Positions 52,090 through 61,886 of a stretch of DNA of 64,000 nucleotides are shown piece by piece. Numbering within the stretch: position 1 is the first letter of the stretch; each line of letters begins with the position of its first letter. The notes beneath the pieces are model-generated. The model worked only from the letters and a program-made list of their open reading frames with translations. It was not told the DNA's origin and did no database searches. A program made the position numbers and the translations under genes. The stretch is from JBCDBD01 sp039184335 (lineage in GTDB: Bacteria; Bacteroidota; Bacteroidia; Flavobacteriales; Flavobacteriaceae), in assembly GCA_039184335.1 (NCBI GenBank), contig JBCDBD010000001.1, positions 124,001 to 188,000 on the forward strand, given 5' to 3'.

Positions 52090-53433
52090 ATGGAAGCAAA
52101 AATCAAAGCATTTATGGATGAGGTGAGGTCTAGAAACGGACATGAGCCAGAATTCATTCAAGCGGTGCAAGAAGTGGCCGAAACCGTCATTCCATATATC
52201 GTGAAAAATGATATTTACCATGGCAAGAATATCTTATTACGTATGGTTGAGCCTGAACGTTTGTTGTCATTTCGTGTGGCATGGGTTGATGACGAAGGTG
52301 AAATACATGTCAATCGAGGCTATCGTATTCAAATGAACTCGGCCATTGGTCCCTACAAAGGGGGGCTTCGGTTTCACCCTACCGTAAATGCGAGTGTCTT
52401 AAAGTTTTTGGCATTTGAGCAAGTATTTAAAAACAGTTTGACCACCTTGCCCATGGGCGGGGGAAAAGGCGGTTCTGATTTTGACCCAAAGGGGAAATCA
52501 GATGATGAGATCATGCGCTTTTGCCATGCCTTTATGACCGAATTATGCCGCCATATTGGACCGAATACCGATGTGCCCGCAGGAGATATTGGTGTTGGGG
52601 CACGCGAAATAGGCTTTCTTTTTGGAATGTATAAAAAAATCAGGAATGAGTTTACTGGGGTCTTGACAGGTAAAGGAATGTCTTGGGGAGGCTCTTTGAT
52701 ACGTCCTGAGGCGACAGGTTACGGTACTGTTTATTTTGCCGATAGTATGCTTAGAACAGCAAATGAATCCTTTGAAGGTAAGCACGTTGTCATCTCTGGT
52801 TCTGGTAATGTGGCACAATATGCTGCTGAAAAAGTATTGCAATTGGGGGGCAAAGTATTGACACTCTCTGATTCAGGTGGCTATATCTATGATAAAGACG
52901 GTATCGATGCCGATAAGCTTGCCTATGTAATGGATTTGAAGAACAATCGTAGAGGGCGAATTTCTGAATATGCAACACAATATCCGACAGCAATATACCA
53001 CAAAGGAAGAACGCCATGGGAGGTTGCTTGTGAAGTAGCCCTGCCATGTGCTACACAAAATGAGTTGCATGGTAATGATGCCAAGATGTTGATAAAAAAT
53101 GGATGTATCTGTGTGGCTGAAGGAGCGAACATGCCCTCAACACCAGAGGCCATACATGCCTTTCATGAAGCGAAGATACTTTTCGCTCCCGGCAAGGCCT
53201 CCAATGCAGGTGGGGTAGCCACCTCTGGTCTTGAAATGTCACAGAATTCATTGCGTATTAGCTGGACCCGTGATGAGGTAGACGAACGGTTAAAGTCAAT
53301 CATGGGCGATATTCATGATGCTTGTATAGCCTATGGCAAAGATGAAGACGGTTTCTGCAACTACGTAAAAGGGGCGAACATTGCCGGTTTTGTCAAAGTG
53401 GCTGATGCTATGTTGGCCCAAGGGGTTATTTGA
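52090..53433 (+). CDS. gdhA: NADP-specific glutamate dehydrogenase
   Basis: 447 residues, hexameric class. It forms glutamate from 2-oxoglutarate and ammonia. Visible are P-M-G-G-G-K-G-G-S-D-F-D with the catalytic lysine region, A-G-D-I-G-V-G, and the Rossmann motif S-G-S-G-N-V-A-Q-Y-A. Length and motifs match the NADP-dependent anabolic type. A clear terminator follows at 53458. Confidence 0.96.
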   Translation: MEAKIKAFMDEVRSRNGHEPEFIQAVQEVAETVIPYIVKNDIYHGKNILLRMVEPERLLSFRVAWVDDEGEIHVNRGYRIQMNSAIGPYKGGLRFHPTVNASVLKFLAFEQVFKNSLTTLPMGGGKGGSDFDPKGKSDDEIMRFCHAFMTELCRHIGPNTDVPAGDIGVGAREIGFLFGMYKKIRNEFTGVLTGKGMSWGGSLIRPEATGYGTVYFADSMLRTANESFEGKHVVISGSGNVAQYAAEKVLQLGGKVLTLSDSGGYIYDKDGIDADKLAYVMDLKNNRRGRISEYATQYPTAIYHKGRTPWEVACEVALPCATQNELHGNDAKMLIKNGCICVAEGANMPSTPEAIHAFHEAKILFAPGKASNAGGVATSGLEMSQNSLRISWTRDEVDERLKSIMGDIHDACIAYGKDEDGFCNYVKGANIAGFVKVADAMLAQGVI

Positions 53434-53457
53434 TGTACGCCATACAATTTTGCTAGC

Positions 53458-53486
53458 ACCCGTAACTACATGTTGCGGGTTTTTTG
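53458..53486 (+). terminator. Rho-independent terminator after gdhA
   Basis: ACCCGTAAC (53458-53466) pairs with GTTGCGGGT (53472-53480), nine pairs including one G-T, 5-nt loop, followed by six T residues. It separates gdhA from recO. Confidence 0.85.
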
Positions 53487-53518
53487 ATTTTCTATCTTTG
53501 GTTGATATTCTGGATCAA

Positions 53519-54238
53519 ATGCCAATTACCACGAAAGCCATTGTAATCTCATCCCTAAAATACGGTGACACCAGTCTTATTGTTCGGGCATTTACAGAAT
53601 CAGATGGTCTAAAAAGCTATTTGTTGAAGGGGGTGCTTTCTTCAAAGCGGGGAAAGTTGAAAGCGGCCTACTTTTTACCGTTGACACATTTGCAATTGGT
53701 GGCCAACCATAAAAACAAAGGCACGTTGGAAAGTATTAGGGAGGCTAGGGTGCTTTATCCCTACAAAACCTTGCACACTGATATTGTCAAGAATAGCCTT
53801 GTCTTGTTCTTGTCTGAACTTTTGGGCAGTTGTATACAGGAACAAGAGCAAGACCAGGGTCTTTTCAATTATTTGGAATACGCCCTGCTTTGGCTAGACC
53901 AAAACGACCATGTCACGAACTTTCATCTCTTGTTCTTAATAAACCTTTCGAAGTATTTGGGGTTTTATCCAGATGTCCTGAATGGCCATGCACCATATTT
54001 TGATTTGTTGGAAGGGGAATTTACCTTTTCCCCCACGTTAAACCCCGTTCTTGAAAAACAGGTGCTCAAAAATTTCAAACAGATTTTGGGCATAAATTTT
54101 GATGCACTACCAACAGTAAAAATGACCAAGGCTGAACGGAGTGAGTTATTGAAAAAGGTTATTCTGTATTTTGAGCTACATTTGCACGGATTCAGAAAAC
54201 CCAAGTCGTTGGCTGTGTTAAAAGCTGTTTTTGACTGA
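53519..54238 (+). CDS. recO: DNA repair protein RecO
   Basis: 239 residues. The N-terminal OB fold begins M-P-I-T-T-K-A-I-V-I-S-S-L-K-Y, followed by the helical RecO core. RecO loads RecA at ssDNA gaps with RecR. The ATG at 53519 is preferred over the 53381 frame start because that lies in gdhA and before its terminator. The zinc-finger cysteines present in some RecO proteins are absent. The next gene overlaps or abuts the stop. Confidence 0.93.
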   Translation: MPITTKAIVISSLKYGDTSLIVRAFTESDGLKSYLLKGVLSSKRGKLKAAYFLPLTHLQLVANHKNKGTLESIREARVLYPYKTLHTDIVKNSLVLFLSELLGSCIQEQEQDQGLFNYLEYALLWLDQNDHVTNFHLLFLINLSKYLGFYPDVLNGHAPYFDLLEGEFTFSPTLNPVLEKQVLKNFKQILGINFDALPTVKMTKAERSELLKKVILYFELHLHGFRKPKSLAVLKAVFD

Positions 54239-54239
54239 T

Positions 54240-56654
54240 ATGCACAGAACAGGTTGTATTCTTTTAAGTTTTCTCTTTTCCATAATGTCTGTTGCCCAAG
54301 AGGTAATTGTTTTAGACAACAGCACAGGAAACCCTGTGGTGAACGTTGCCATATACAATAGCGATAAATCAAAGACGGCCATTACCGATTTTGATGGTAA
54401 AAGCGACCTTTCCATTTTTGATGGCAACGAAAGAATCACGTTTAAGCATATCAGTTATCAAACGTATAAGACTTCGAAGGTACAGGCAGCGAAAAGGGGC
54501 AATCGCATTTTTTTGGTTTTAAGGCCAGAACAATTGGACGAAGTGGTCATGTCGGTGTCAAAATGGGAACAGCAACGAAAGGATGTTCCTCAAAAGATCA
54601 TATCTATAGGAGCAAGGAGCATTGCGTTTTCAAATCCGCAAACTTCAGCAGATTTACTGCAAAACAGTGGTCAGGTATTTGTACAGAAAAGTCAACTAGG
54701 TGGGGGCAGCCCTATGATACGGGGCTTTGCTACCAATCGGGTACTGTTATCTGTCGATGGAGTTCGTATGAACAATGCTATTTTCAGGGGGGGTAATGTA
54801 CAGAATGTGATTTCAATCGATCCATTCACTATTAAAAACACAGAGGTTATTTTTGGCCCCGGTTCTGTAATCTATGGAAGTGATGCCATTGGGGGGGTCA
54901 TGAACTTTTTTACCAAGAAACCTCAATTTTCCTTTACCGATAGCCTAACGGTTTCAGGAAATATGAACTACCGATTTTCAAGTGCCAATAATGAAAATAC
55001 CGGACATGTGGCCCTCAATTTAGGACAACGAAAGTGGAGTGCCTTGACCAGCGTGTCATACAATAATTTTGATGATTTGGTGATGGGCAGCCATGGCCCT
55101 GATTCCTATTTAAGACCAACGTATGTGGTTAGGCGTAATGGTCAAGATGAATTGGTTGAAAACGATAATCCCGAAAAACAGGTGCCTTCGGGCTATGACC
55201 AAATAAATTTTTTACAAAAATTCAGCTACCGGCCGAGTAATAACTGGATATATGATCTAGGGGTCTACTATTCAGAAACTTCAGATCATTCGAGGTATGA
55301 TCGATTGATCCGTCCAAACAGTGAAGGTGATGGGCTTCGCTCGGCAGAGTGGTTTTATGGACCTCAAAAATGGTTCATGGGTAATGCACAGATTACAAAA
55401 AAAGGTAAAAATAGGTTCTATAACGGTATTAAACTGACCACAGCCTATCAGTTTTTTGAAGAAAGTAGAAACGAGCGAAGCTTTCAAGACCCCATTCGCT
55501 ATACCACTGAAGAAAAAGTAGATGCAATTTCAGTAAATCTTGATTTCGAAAACAAGAAGTTGGGGAGTTTGGGATTGTATTATGGTGCAGAGTATGTTTT
55601 TAACAAAGTTAGTTCAACAGGTAGCCAACGTAACATAGAGACCGAGGAAATCGGGGGATCTCCTTCACGATATCCAGATGGGGCAACTTGGCAAACGTTT
55701 GCCGGCTATGTCAATAGCGAGTATAAGCTCAAGCCCAATTTCACCTTGCTTTCCGGTGTACGGTATAGTCAAATTTGGGTCGATGCCCAATTTGAGGATA
55801 CGTTCTTTGATTTTCCCTTTGAGGAAGCCGATATCATTACAGGGGCATTGACGGGAAGTCTTGGGTTTAGCTGGTTTCCGAAAGCAGACCTACAGCTCAC
55901 GCTAAACGGATCCACAGGATTTCGTGCGCCCAATATCGATGATATCGGTAAGATTTTTGATTCAGAACCGGGGTCGGTAGTGGTGCCCAATCCAGATTTA
56001 GAACCTGAATATGCCTACAATATTGATTTTGGGGTTCGAAAGAATTTTGACAATATTCTAGTGCTTAGAGGCTCAGCTTTTTATACCTATTTGGTCGATG
56101 CCTTAGTCCGTAGGGATTTTGAATTCAGTGGACAGCGTGAAATAGTATACAATGGCGAACTGAGCAATGTGCAGGCGATTCAGAATGCCGCAAAGGCGTA
56201 TGTATATGGTTTTGAGCTTGGGCTTGAGGCTTTTGTGAACGAAAACTGGTCGATTTCAAGTAATTTGACATTGACCGAGGGAATTGAAGAAGATGATGAT
56301 GGTATCGATTCACCGGCAAGGCATGTAGCTCCGACATTTGCCGATGTACATTTGATTTGGCAGAACCAAAAAATCAAAGCAGATTTTTTTCTGAACTACA
56401 ATGGAGAGATACCTTTTAATGATTTGGCCTATTCAGAACGCAATAAGCCTTTTATCTACGCGACTGACGAAAATGGGAATCCCTATTCACCATCATGGTA
56501 CACCTTGAACGTTCGGTCACAATACCAAGTTTCACACGCATTGACGGCAAATTTAAGTATTGAGAACGTAACAGACCAACGCTATCGAACCTATTCTTCA
56601 GGAATAGTTGCACCGGGGTTTAACCTGGTTTTAGGATTGGGTTATCGTTTTTGA
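54240..56654 (+). CDS. TonB-dependent outer-membrane receptor
   Basis: 804 residues. Signal peptide (cleavage near V-A-Q), a CarboxypepD_reg-like domain (about 20-110), the plug (about 115-240, with S-V-D-G-V-R-M-N-N-A and F-G-P-G-S-V-I-Y-G-S-D-A-I-G-G-V), then a 22-strand barrel ending Y-R-F. F-R-A-P and N-P-D-L boxes in the barrel resemble heme/hemoglobin receptors, so heme-iron uptake is possible. The start at 54240 leaves 1 bp from the recO stop; a start at 54231 would overlap it. No TonB or transporter genes nearby. Confidence 0.93.
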   Translation: MHRTGCILLSFLFSIMSVAQEVIVLDNSTGNPVVNVAIYNSDKSKTAITDFDGKSDLSIFDGNERITFKHISYQTYKTSKVQAAKRGNRIFLVLRPEQLDEVVMSVSKWEQQRKDVPQKIISIGARSIAFSNPQTSADLLQNSGQVFVQKSQLGGGSPMIRGFATNRVLLSVDGVRMNNAIFRGGNVQNVISIDPFTIKNTEVIFGPGSVIYGSDAIGGVMNFFTKKPQFSFTDSLTVSGNMNYRFSSANNENTGHVALNLGQRKWSALTSVSYNNFDDLVMGSHGPDSYLRPTYVVRRNGQDELVENDNPEKQVPSGYDQINFLQKFSYRPSNNWIYDLGVYYSETSDHSRYDRLIRPNSEGDGLRSAEWFYGPQKWFMGNAQITKKGKNRFYNGIKLTTAYQFFEESRNERSFQDPIRYTTEEKVDAISVNLDFENKKLGSLGLYYGAEYVFNKVSSTGSQRNIETEEIGGSPSRYPDGATWQTFAGYVNSEYKLKPNFTLLSGVRYSQIWVDAQFEDTFFDFPFEEADIITGALTGSLGFSWFPKADLQLTLNGSTGFRAPNIDDIGKIFDSEPGSVVVPNPDLEPEYAYNIDFGVRKNFDNILVLRGSAFYTYLVDALVRRDFEFSGQREIVYNGELSNVQAIQNAAKAYVYGFELGLEAFVNENWSISSNLTLTEGIEEDDDGIDSPARHVAPTFADVHLIWQNQKIKADFFLNYNGEIPFNDLAYSERNKPFIYATDENGNPYSPSWYTLNVRSQYQVSHALTANLSIENVTDQRYRTYSSGIVAPGFNLVLGLGYRF

Positions 56655-56778
56655 TGTGCAGTCTTTTCAGGAGTAAAGACAAGACTTTTGGTATCAACTA
56701 AATACGAAGGAGGGACGCATTTAATTCGATCTAAATTTTTAATTTTGCAAACTCGGAATTCAAGAACGAGGTACAGTT

Positions 56779-59700
56779 ATGAAGTTTGCAGAATATAAGG
56801 GATTGGACCTGGCCAAAGTGGCAAAGGAAATACTTTTCTATTGGAAAGAGAACAGCATTTTTGAGAAAAGTATTACTATTCGAGAGGGTAAGCAAAGCTA
56901 TGTTTTTTATGAGGGGCCACCTTCGGCGAACGGAATGCCAGGAATCCACCATGTGATGGCGCGTACGATCAAAGACATTTTTCCCCGCTATAAGACCATG
57001 AAAGGATATCAGGTAAAACGAAAAGCGGGATGGGATACGCATGGGCTGCCCATTGAACTTGGCGTAGAAAAAGAACTGGGCATCACCAAGGAAGACATCG
57101 GCAAAAAAATTTCGATAGAAGCATACAATGAAGCTTGCAAAAGTGCAGTGATGCGGTATACCGATGTATGGAATGACATGACGGAAAAAATAGGGTATTG
57201 GGTTGATATGGATGACCCCTATGTCACGTACAAGCCCAAATATATGGAGTCGGTATGGTGGCTTTTGAAGCAGATTTATGACAAAGGCCTCATTTATAAA
57301 GGATATACCATTCAGCCGTATTCCCCCAAAGCGGGTACGGGGCTCAGCTCTCATGAACTGAACCAACCCGGCACCTATCAAGATGTGACCGATACCACGG
57401 TCACTGCACAATTCAAGGCCGATAGGGCATCACTCCCCAATTTTCTTAAAGGAGTTGAAGGAGCCATATATCTTTTAGCGTGGACAACCACACCTTGGAC
57501 CCTTCCTTCGAACACAGCATTGACTGTTGGGCCAAAGATTGATTACATATTGGTGAAATCGTTTAACCAATACACTTTTGAGTCCATTAACGTCATTGTT
57601 GCCAAGGCATTGGTAGGCAAACAGTTTTCAGGAAAATTCTACGAAACTGCGAACGAGGCAGATTTTTCCAATTTTAAATCTGGCGACAAAAAAATTCCGT
57701 ATCAGATACTGTCAGAGTTTAAAGGAAAAGATTTGGTTGAAATCAGGTACGAGCAGCTTATTGCATATGCACAGCCCTATCAAAAACCTGAGAACGCCTT
57801 TCGGGTCATTGCTGGCGATTTTGTTACGACTGACGACGGTACCGGAATTGTGCATACTGCACCGACGTTTGGTGCAGATGATGCCTTTGTGGCCAAACAA
57901 GCCGTACCTGAAGTACCACCGATGTTGGTTCTTGATGAGAAAGGAAATGCTGTTCCCTTGGTTGATTTACAAGGTAGGTTTCGCCCCGAATTAAGGGAAC
58001 TAGGGGGTAAATACGTAAAGAACGAATATTATGAAGCCGGTAAGGCGCCTGAAAAATCAGTTGATGTCGAAATAGCCATCAAGCTCAAAGAAGAAAACAA
58101 GGCATTTAAAGTTGAAAAATACCTACACAGCTATCCTAATTGTTGGCGTACTGACAAACCGATTTTGTACTATCCGTTGGATTCCTGGTTTATTAAGGTG
58201 ACCGACATCAAAGACCGCATGTACGAATTGAACCAAACCATCAATTGGAAACCAACGGCCACTGGTGAAGGCCGCTTTGGCAATTGGCTGGCCAATGCCA
58301 ATGATTGGAACCTTTCACGTTCAAGATATTGGGGCATTCCACTCCCTATTTGGCGTTCAGCAGACGGTAAGGAAGAAATTATAATAGGTTCCGTGGCCGA
58401 GTTGAAAGAAGAAATGGCGAAGGCAGTTGCGGCTGGTGTGCTAAATCAGGATATTTTTCCTGATTTTGTGGTTGGTGATATGAGCGAATCAAACTATGGC
58501 ACCATTGATTTACATAAGAATGTTATAGACCAGATTGTGTTGATTTCCCCTTCTGGAAAGCCCATGAAAAGGGAAACTGACCTCATCGATGTCTGGTTTG
58601 ACAGTGGTTCGATGCCCTATGCGCAATGGCACTACCCTTTTGAAAATAAACCTCTTATTGATGAGGGGGTGGCCTTTCCGGCAAATTTTATTGCTGAAGG
58701 CGTGGATCAAACAAGGGGGTGGTTCTATACACTTCACGCCATAGCGACCATGGTGTTTGATGCTGTTTCGTACAAGAATGTGGTTTCGAACGGTTTGGTA
58801 CTTGACAAGGAAGGGAAAAAGATGTCCAAACGCCTGGGCAATGCCGTTGACCCTTTTGAAACTGTTGGTGAACATGGGGCAGATGCAACCCGTTGGTACA
58901 TGATATCAAATGCAAATCCATGGGATAATCTGAAATTTGATGTTGACGGTATTCTTGAGGTAAAGCGTAAATTTTTTGGTACGCTTTACAACACCTATTC
59001 TTTTTTTGCACTTTACGCCAATATTGATGGGTTTATCTTCAAAGAAGAAGACATTGTATTAAGTGAGCGACCCGAGATAGATCAATGGATTCTCTCAGAA
59101 TTACATACGTTGATCCAGAACGTTGATGCTGCATATGCGGATTACGAGCCAACAAGGGCGGCAAGGGCCATTTCTGATTACGTACAGGAAAACCTGAGCA
59201 ATTGGTATGTACGTTTGAGCAGAAGACGTTTCTGGAAAGGGGATTATCAAAAAGACAAAATAGCGGCATATCAAACCTTGTACAGTTGTTTGGTAACAAT
59301 TGCAAAGCTTTCAGCCCCATTGGCTCCCTTCTATATGGATAGACTCTATAAAGATTTAGATACGACAACCCAAAAAGAAGGCTTTGAAAGTGTGCATCTA
59401 TCCAATTTTCCTATCGCTGATAAGGCAATGATCAACACGAAATTGGAAAGTAAGATGCAGACTGCCCAAAAAATTTCTTCTTTGGTATTGTCATTACGCC
59501 AAAAAGAGAAGATCAAGGTGCGCCAACCTTTGCAAAAGATTATGATTCCCGTACGTGACAAGGCGCAGCGAAGAGAGATAGAAGCAGTTTCAGGTCTGAT
59601 CAAATCAGAGGTCAATGTAAAAGAGATAGAGCTGCTTGATGATGCATCGGGTATTTTGGTCAAACAAATAAAACCTAACTTTAAGCTGCTGGGGCCTAAA

Positions 59701-60180
59701 TTCGGAAAGGATATGAAGGCTATTGCCGTTGCCGTAGGGCGATTTGGGCAAGAAGATATCAAAAAAATCGAGCGTGAAGGCGAAATATTGCTACAATTGG
59801 AAAATAAAAATCTTAAATTACAGTTTTCCGATGTAGAGATTACCTCACAGGATATTGAAGGATGGTTGGTAGCCAGTTCGGGTTCTTTGACCGTAGCACT
59901 TGATGTCACAATCAATGACGACCTGAAAAAGGAAGGTATTGCAAGGGAATTGGTCAATAGGATCCAGAATATGAGGAAGGAATCTGGATTTGAAGTGACC
60001 GATAAGATTGATTTAAAAATATTGAAAGATGGTTTTGTCGAAAAGGCTGTGGAAAGTAATGTGGCATACATTAAATCTGAAACCTTGGCTGCAGAATTGG
60101 ACTTTGAAGAAAACCTAGAAAAAGGCACTGCAGTTGCCTTTGATGAAGTGAATACAAGATTGTTTATCCAAAAACACTAA
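56779..60180 (+). CDS. ileS: Isoleucine--tRNA ligase
   Basis: 1133 residues, class I synthetase of the long bacterial/eukaryotic-like type. The HIGH-type motif is P-G-I-H-H at about 54-58, and the KMSKR motif K-K-M-S-K-R is near residue 680. G-W-D-T-H-G-L-P, the editing (CP1) domain and the anticodon-binding helical domain are all present. A -7-like TAATTTTG at 56740 may be its promoter. A dksA-like gene follows after 2 bp. Confidence 0.96.
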   Translation: MKFAEYKGLDLAKVAKEILFYWKENSIFEKSITIREGKQSYVFYEGPPSANGMPGIHHVMARTIKDIFPRYKTMKGYQVKRKAGWDTHGLPIELGVEKELGITKEDIGKKISIEAYNEACKSAVMRYTDVWNDMTEKIGYWVDMDDPYVTYKPKYMESVWWLLKQIYDKGLIYKGYTIQPYSPKAGTGLSSHELNQPGTYQDVTDTTVTAQFKADRASLPNFLKGVEGAIYLLAWTTTPWTLPSNTALTVGPKIDYILVKSFNQYTFESINVIVAKALVGKQFSGKFYETANEADFSNFKSGDKKIPYQILSEFKGKDLVEIRYEQLIAYAQPYQKPENAFRVIAGDFVTTDDGTGIVHTAPTFGADDAFVAKQAVPEVPPMLVLDEKGNAVPLVDLQGRFRPELRELGGKYVKNEYYEAGKAPEKSVDVEIAIKLKEENKAFKVEKYLHSYPNCWRTDKPILYYPLDSWFIKVTDIKDRMYELNQTINWKPTATGEGRFGNWLANANDWNLSRSRYWGIPLPIWRSADGKEEIIIGSVAELKEEMAKAVAAGVLNQDIFPDFVVGDMSESNYGTIDLHKNVIDQIVLISPSGKPMKRETDLIDVWFDSGSMPYAQWHYPFENKPLIDEGVAFPANFIAEGVDQTRGWFYTLHAIATMVFDAVSYKNVVSNGLVLDKEGKKMSKRLGNAVDPFETVGEHGADATRWYMISNANPWDNLKFDVDGILEVKRKFFGTLYNTYSFFALYANIDGFIFKEEDIVLSERPEIDQWILSELHTLIQNVDAAYADYEPTRAARAISDYVQENLSNWYVRLSRRRFWKGDYQKDKIAAYQTLYSCLVTIAKLSAPLAPFYMDRLYKDLDTTTQKEGFESVHLSNFPIADKAMINTKLESKMQTAQKISSLVLSLRQKEKIKVRQPLQKIMIPVRDKAQRREIEAVSGLIKSEVNVKEIELLDDASGILVKQIKPNFKLLGPKFGKDMKAIAVAVGRFGQEDIKKIEREGEILLQLENKNLKLQFSDVEITSQDIEGWLVASSGSLTVALDVTINDDLKKEGIARELVNRIQNMRKESGFEVTDKIDLKILKDGFVEKAVESNVAYIKSETLAAELDFEENLEKGTAVAFDEVNTRLFIQKH

Positions 60181-60182
60181 AA

Positions 60183-60566
60183 ATGGCAGAAGATTTAAAA
60201 GTAAGATATTCAGATAAAGAACTCGAAGCGTTCCGAGCATTGATAGAAGAGAAAATTGAGAAGGCCAAAAGTCATCTTGAGCTTTTAAAAAGTGCCTACA
60301 TGAATGATGGCAATAACGGGACCGACGATACATCACCTACTTTCAAGGCGTTTGAAGAAGGTTCGGAAACCATGAGTAAAGAGGCCAATACCCAACTGGC
60401 AATCCGCCAAGAAAAGTTTATACGAGACCTGAAAAATGCGTTACTGCGCATAGAGAACAAGACCTACGGGATCTGCCGCGTGACAGGAAAGCTGATCAAT
60501 AAAGAACGGTTGAAGCTCGTACCCCATGCGACGCTGAGTATTGAGGCCAAGAACATGCAAAAATAA
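60183..60566 (+). CDS. DksA/TraR-family protein lacking the zinc-finger cysteines
   Basis: 127 residues. A coiled-coil N-terminal part carries D-T-S-P near its tip, followed by the family's C-terminal domain, I-C-R-V-T-G-K-L-I. Only one cysteine is present there instead of the four of classical DksA; this degenerate zinc site is seen in other Bacteroidota members. Likely an RNA polymerase secondary-channel regulator. It starts 2 bp after ileS. Confidence 0.88.
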   Translation: MAEDLKVRYSDKELEAFRALIEEKIEKAKSHLELLKSAYMNDGNNGTDDTSPTFKAFEEGSETMSKEANTQLAIRQEKFIRDLKNALLRIENKTYGICRVTGKLINKERLKLVPHATLSIEAKNMQK

Positions 60567-60579
60567 CAAAGGGCGCCTT

Positions 60580-61218
60580 ATGCCGTTTTTGTTTATGAGG
60601 GCATTGGTACTTCTGCTTTTTGTGTTTTCCTTTATCTCAAAGGCCACAGCCCAAAAGTTGGTAAAAAAAGCTGTTCTGAATCCGCATATCGAATACATTC
60701 AAGTCGATACGAAAAACTGCTATCAAGTCGATATGAAAACATCGTTTTCAAACGAATTGTCAGTTTCGGCAGTGATAGATGGGGAATATAAAAGGGATAT
60801 CGTGGTGCATATAGCCGAGGAAGGTAAAACGGTTCTTGTTACCACAGGTTTTCAACCTAATTTTATCACCCCCAATGATAAGTTAAGTGCTCATAAGGTA
60901 ATTTCAATAGCGTTGGCCGTGACAGTGCCCCAATTCACTGATGTCCAGTTATATGGGAACAGCAGCAATGTCTATATAGAAGGAGCATACAAGAGGTTAC
61001 GGGTGAGCCTTGCCGACGGTAGCTGTATCTTGAACAAGGTGATTGAAGACGTAAGCGTACAAACGCAGCAGGGTGCTATTTTTGCGAAGGCATCCAGCGG
61101 AGTGGTACAGGCGCAAAGCAGTTATGGAAGATTACATCTAGAGACCATTCCAAAAGGGGGTGCCACTTATCGCCTTTCATCGATAGAAGGGGATATCCAT
61201 CTCGAGAAAATCGAATAA
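60580..61218 (+). CDS. Secreted beta-repeat protein of unknown function
   Basis: 212 residues. Signal peptide (cleavage near A-T-A-Q) followed by a region of short beta-strands (V-Q-L-Y-G-N-S-S-N-V-Y-I-E-G, then L-R-V-S-L-A-D-G-S) reminiscent of DUF4097-type right-handed beta repeats. Start codon uncertain (60580 or 60595), 13-28 bp after the dksA-like gene. No function assigned. It belongs to the ileS-lspA run. Confidence 0.75.
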   Translation: MPFLFMRALVLLLFVFSFISKATAQKLVKKAVLNPHIEYIQVDTKNCYQVDMKTSFSNELSVSAVIDGEYKRDIVVHIAEEGKTVLVTTGFQPNFITPNDKLSAHKVISIALAVTVPQFTDVQLYGNSSNVYIEGAYKRLRVSLADGSCILNKVIEDVSVQTQQGAIFAKASSGVVQAQSSYGRLHLETIPKGGATYRLSSIEGDIHLEKIE

Positions 61219-61250
61219 TATCCATACTTTTGCGCAATCTATTTTGAAGA

Positions 61251-61886
61251 ATGGGCCTGAAAAAATCCTTATTGATCATATTGGTGGTCCTGTTGCTGGA
61301 CCAAGTCAGTAAAATCTATATCAAAACTAACTTTGTACTTGGTGAGCCCTATCAGGTTTTCAATTGGTTCAAAATATTGTTTATTGAGAATGAAGGAGCG
61401 GCTTGGGGAACCAAGTTGAGTGATATTCTTCCCATTTCTGAATCGGTGGGCAAGTTGTTCCTTACCATCTTTAGACTTTTTGCCATTACAGGTATTGGAT
61501 ACTGGCTTTATGATATTATAAAAAAGGAATCTTCAAGAACCCTTATCATAGCGGTTTCCTTGATTTTTGCCGGAGCCTTGGGCAATATTATTGACTCTGT
61601 GTTTTATGGGATGGTCTTCGATCACAGTAACAATCAGGTTGCTACCTTATTTGCTGATGAACCGTATGGGAAACTATTTTATGGCAAGGTGGTCGATATG
61701 CTTTATTTTCCATTGATAGATGCCACTTGGCCTGAATGGATGCCTTGGTTGGGAGGAACTAATTTTCGCTTTTTTGAACCTGTTTTCAATATTGCCGATT
61801 CAGCAATCAGTGTCGGTGTGGGCATACTTATTTTATTCAACAAAAAGGCTTTCCCGAAAAAAGACGAAAGTATTCAAAAAGAATAG
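61251..61886 (+). CDS. lspA: Lipoprotein signal peptidase
   Basis: 211 residues, four membrane helices. The catalytic aspartates are in G-N-I-I-D and N-I-A-D-S. It cleaves prolipoprotein leaders in the inner membrane, matching the several lipoproteins of the window. Longer than the E. coli enzyme because of an extra loop with D-H-S-N-N-Q, as in other Bacteroidota. It overlaps the convergent cyclo-ligase gene by 13 bp. Confidence 0.95.
   Translation: MGLKKSLLIILVVLLLDQVSKIYIKTNFVLGEPYQVFNWFKILFIENEGAAWGTKLSDILPISESVGKLFLTIFRLFAITGIGYWLYDIIKKESSRTLIIAVSLIFAGALGNIIDSVFYGMVFDHSNNQVATLFADEPYGKLFYGKVVDMLYFPLIDATWPEWMPWLGGTNFRFFEPVFNIADSAISVGVGILILFNKKAFPKKDESIQKE

Noticed and set aside
56655..56778. 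Terminator between the TonB receptor and ileS
   Set aside because: GTCTTT and AAAGAC can pair over 8 nt but the stem is short and no T-run follows, so the support is too weak to list.
56731..57411. 226-codon leftward frame opposite ileS
   Set aside because: Antisense of a strongly conserved gene whose frame fits IleS throughout; no family match to the antisense product.
59346..60128. 260-codon leftward frame opposite the end of ileS
   Set aside because: Serine-rich shadow text opposite an intact IleS C-terminal domain; no protein features.
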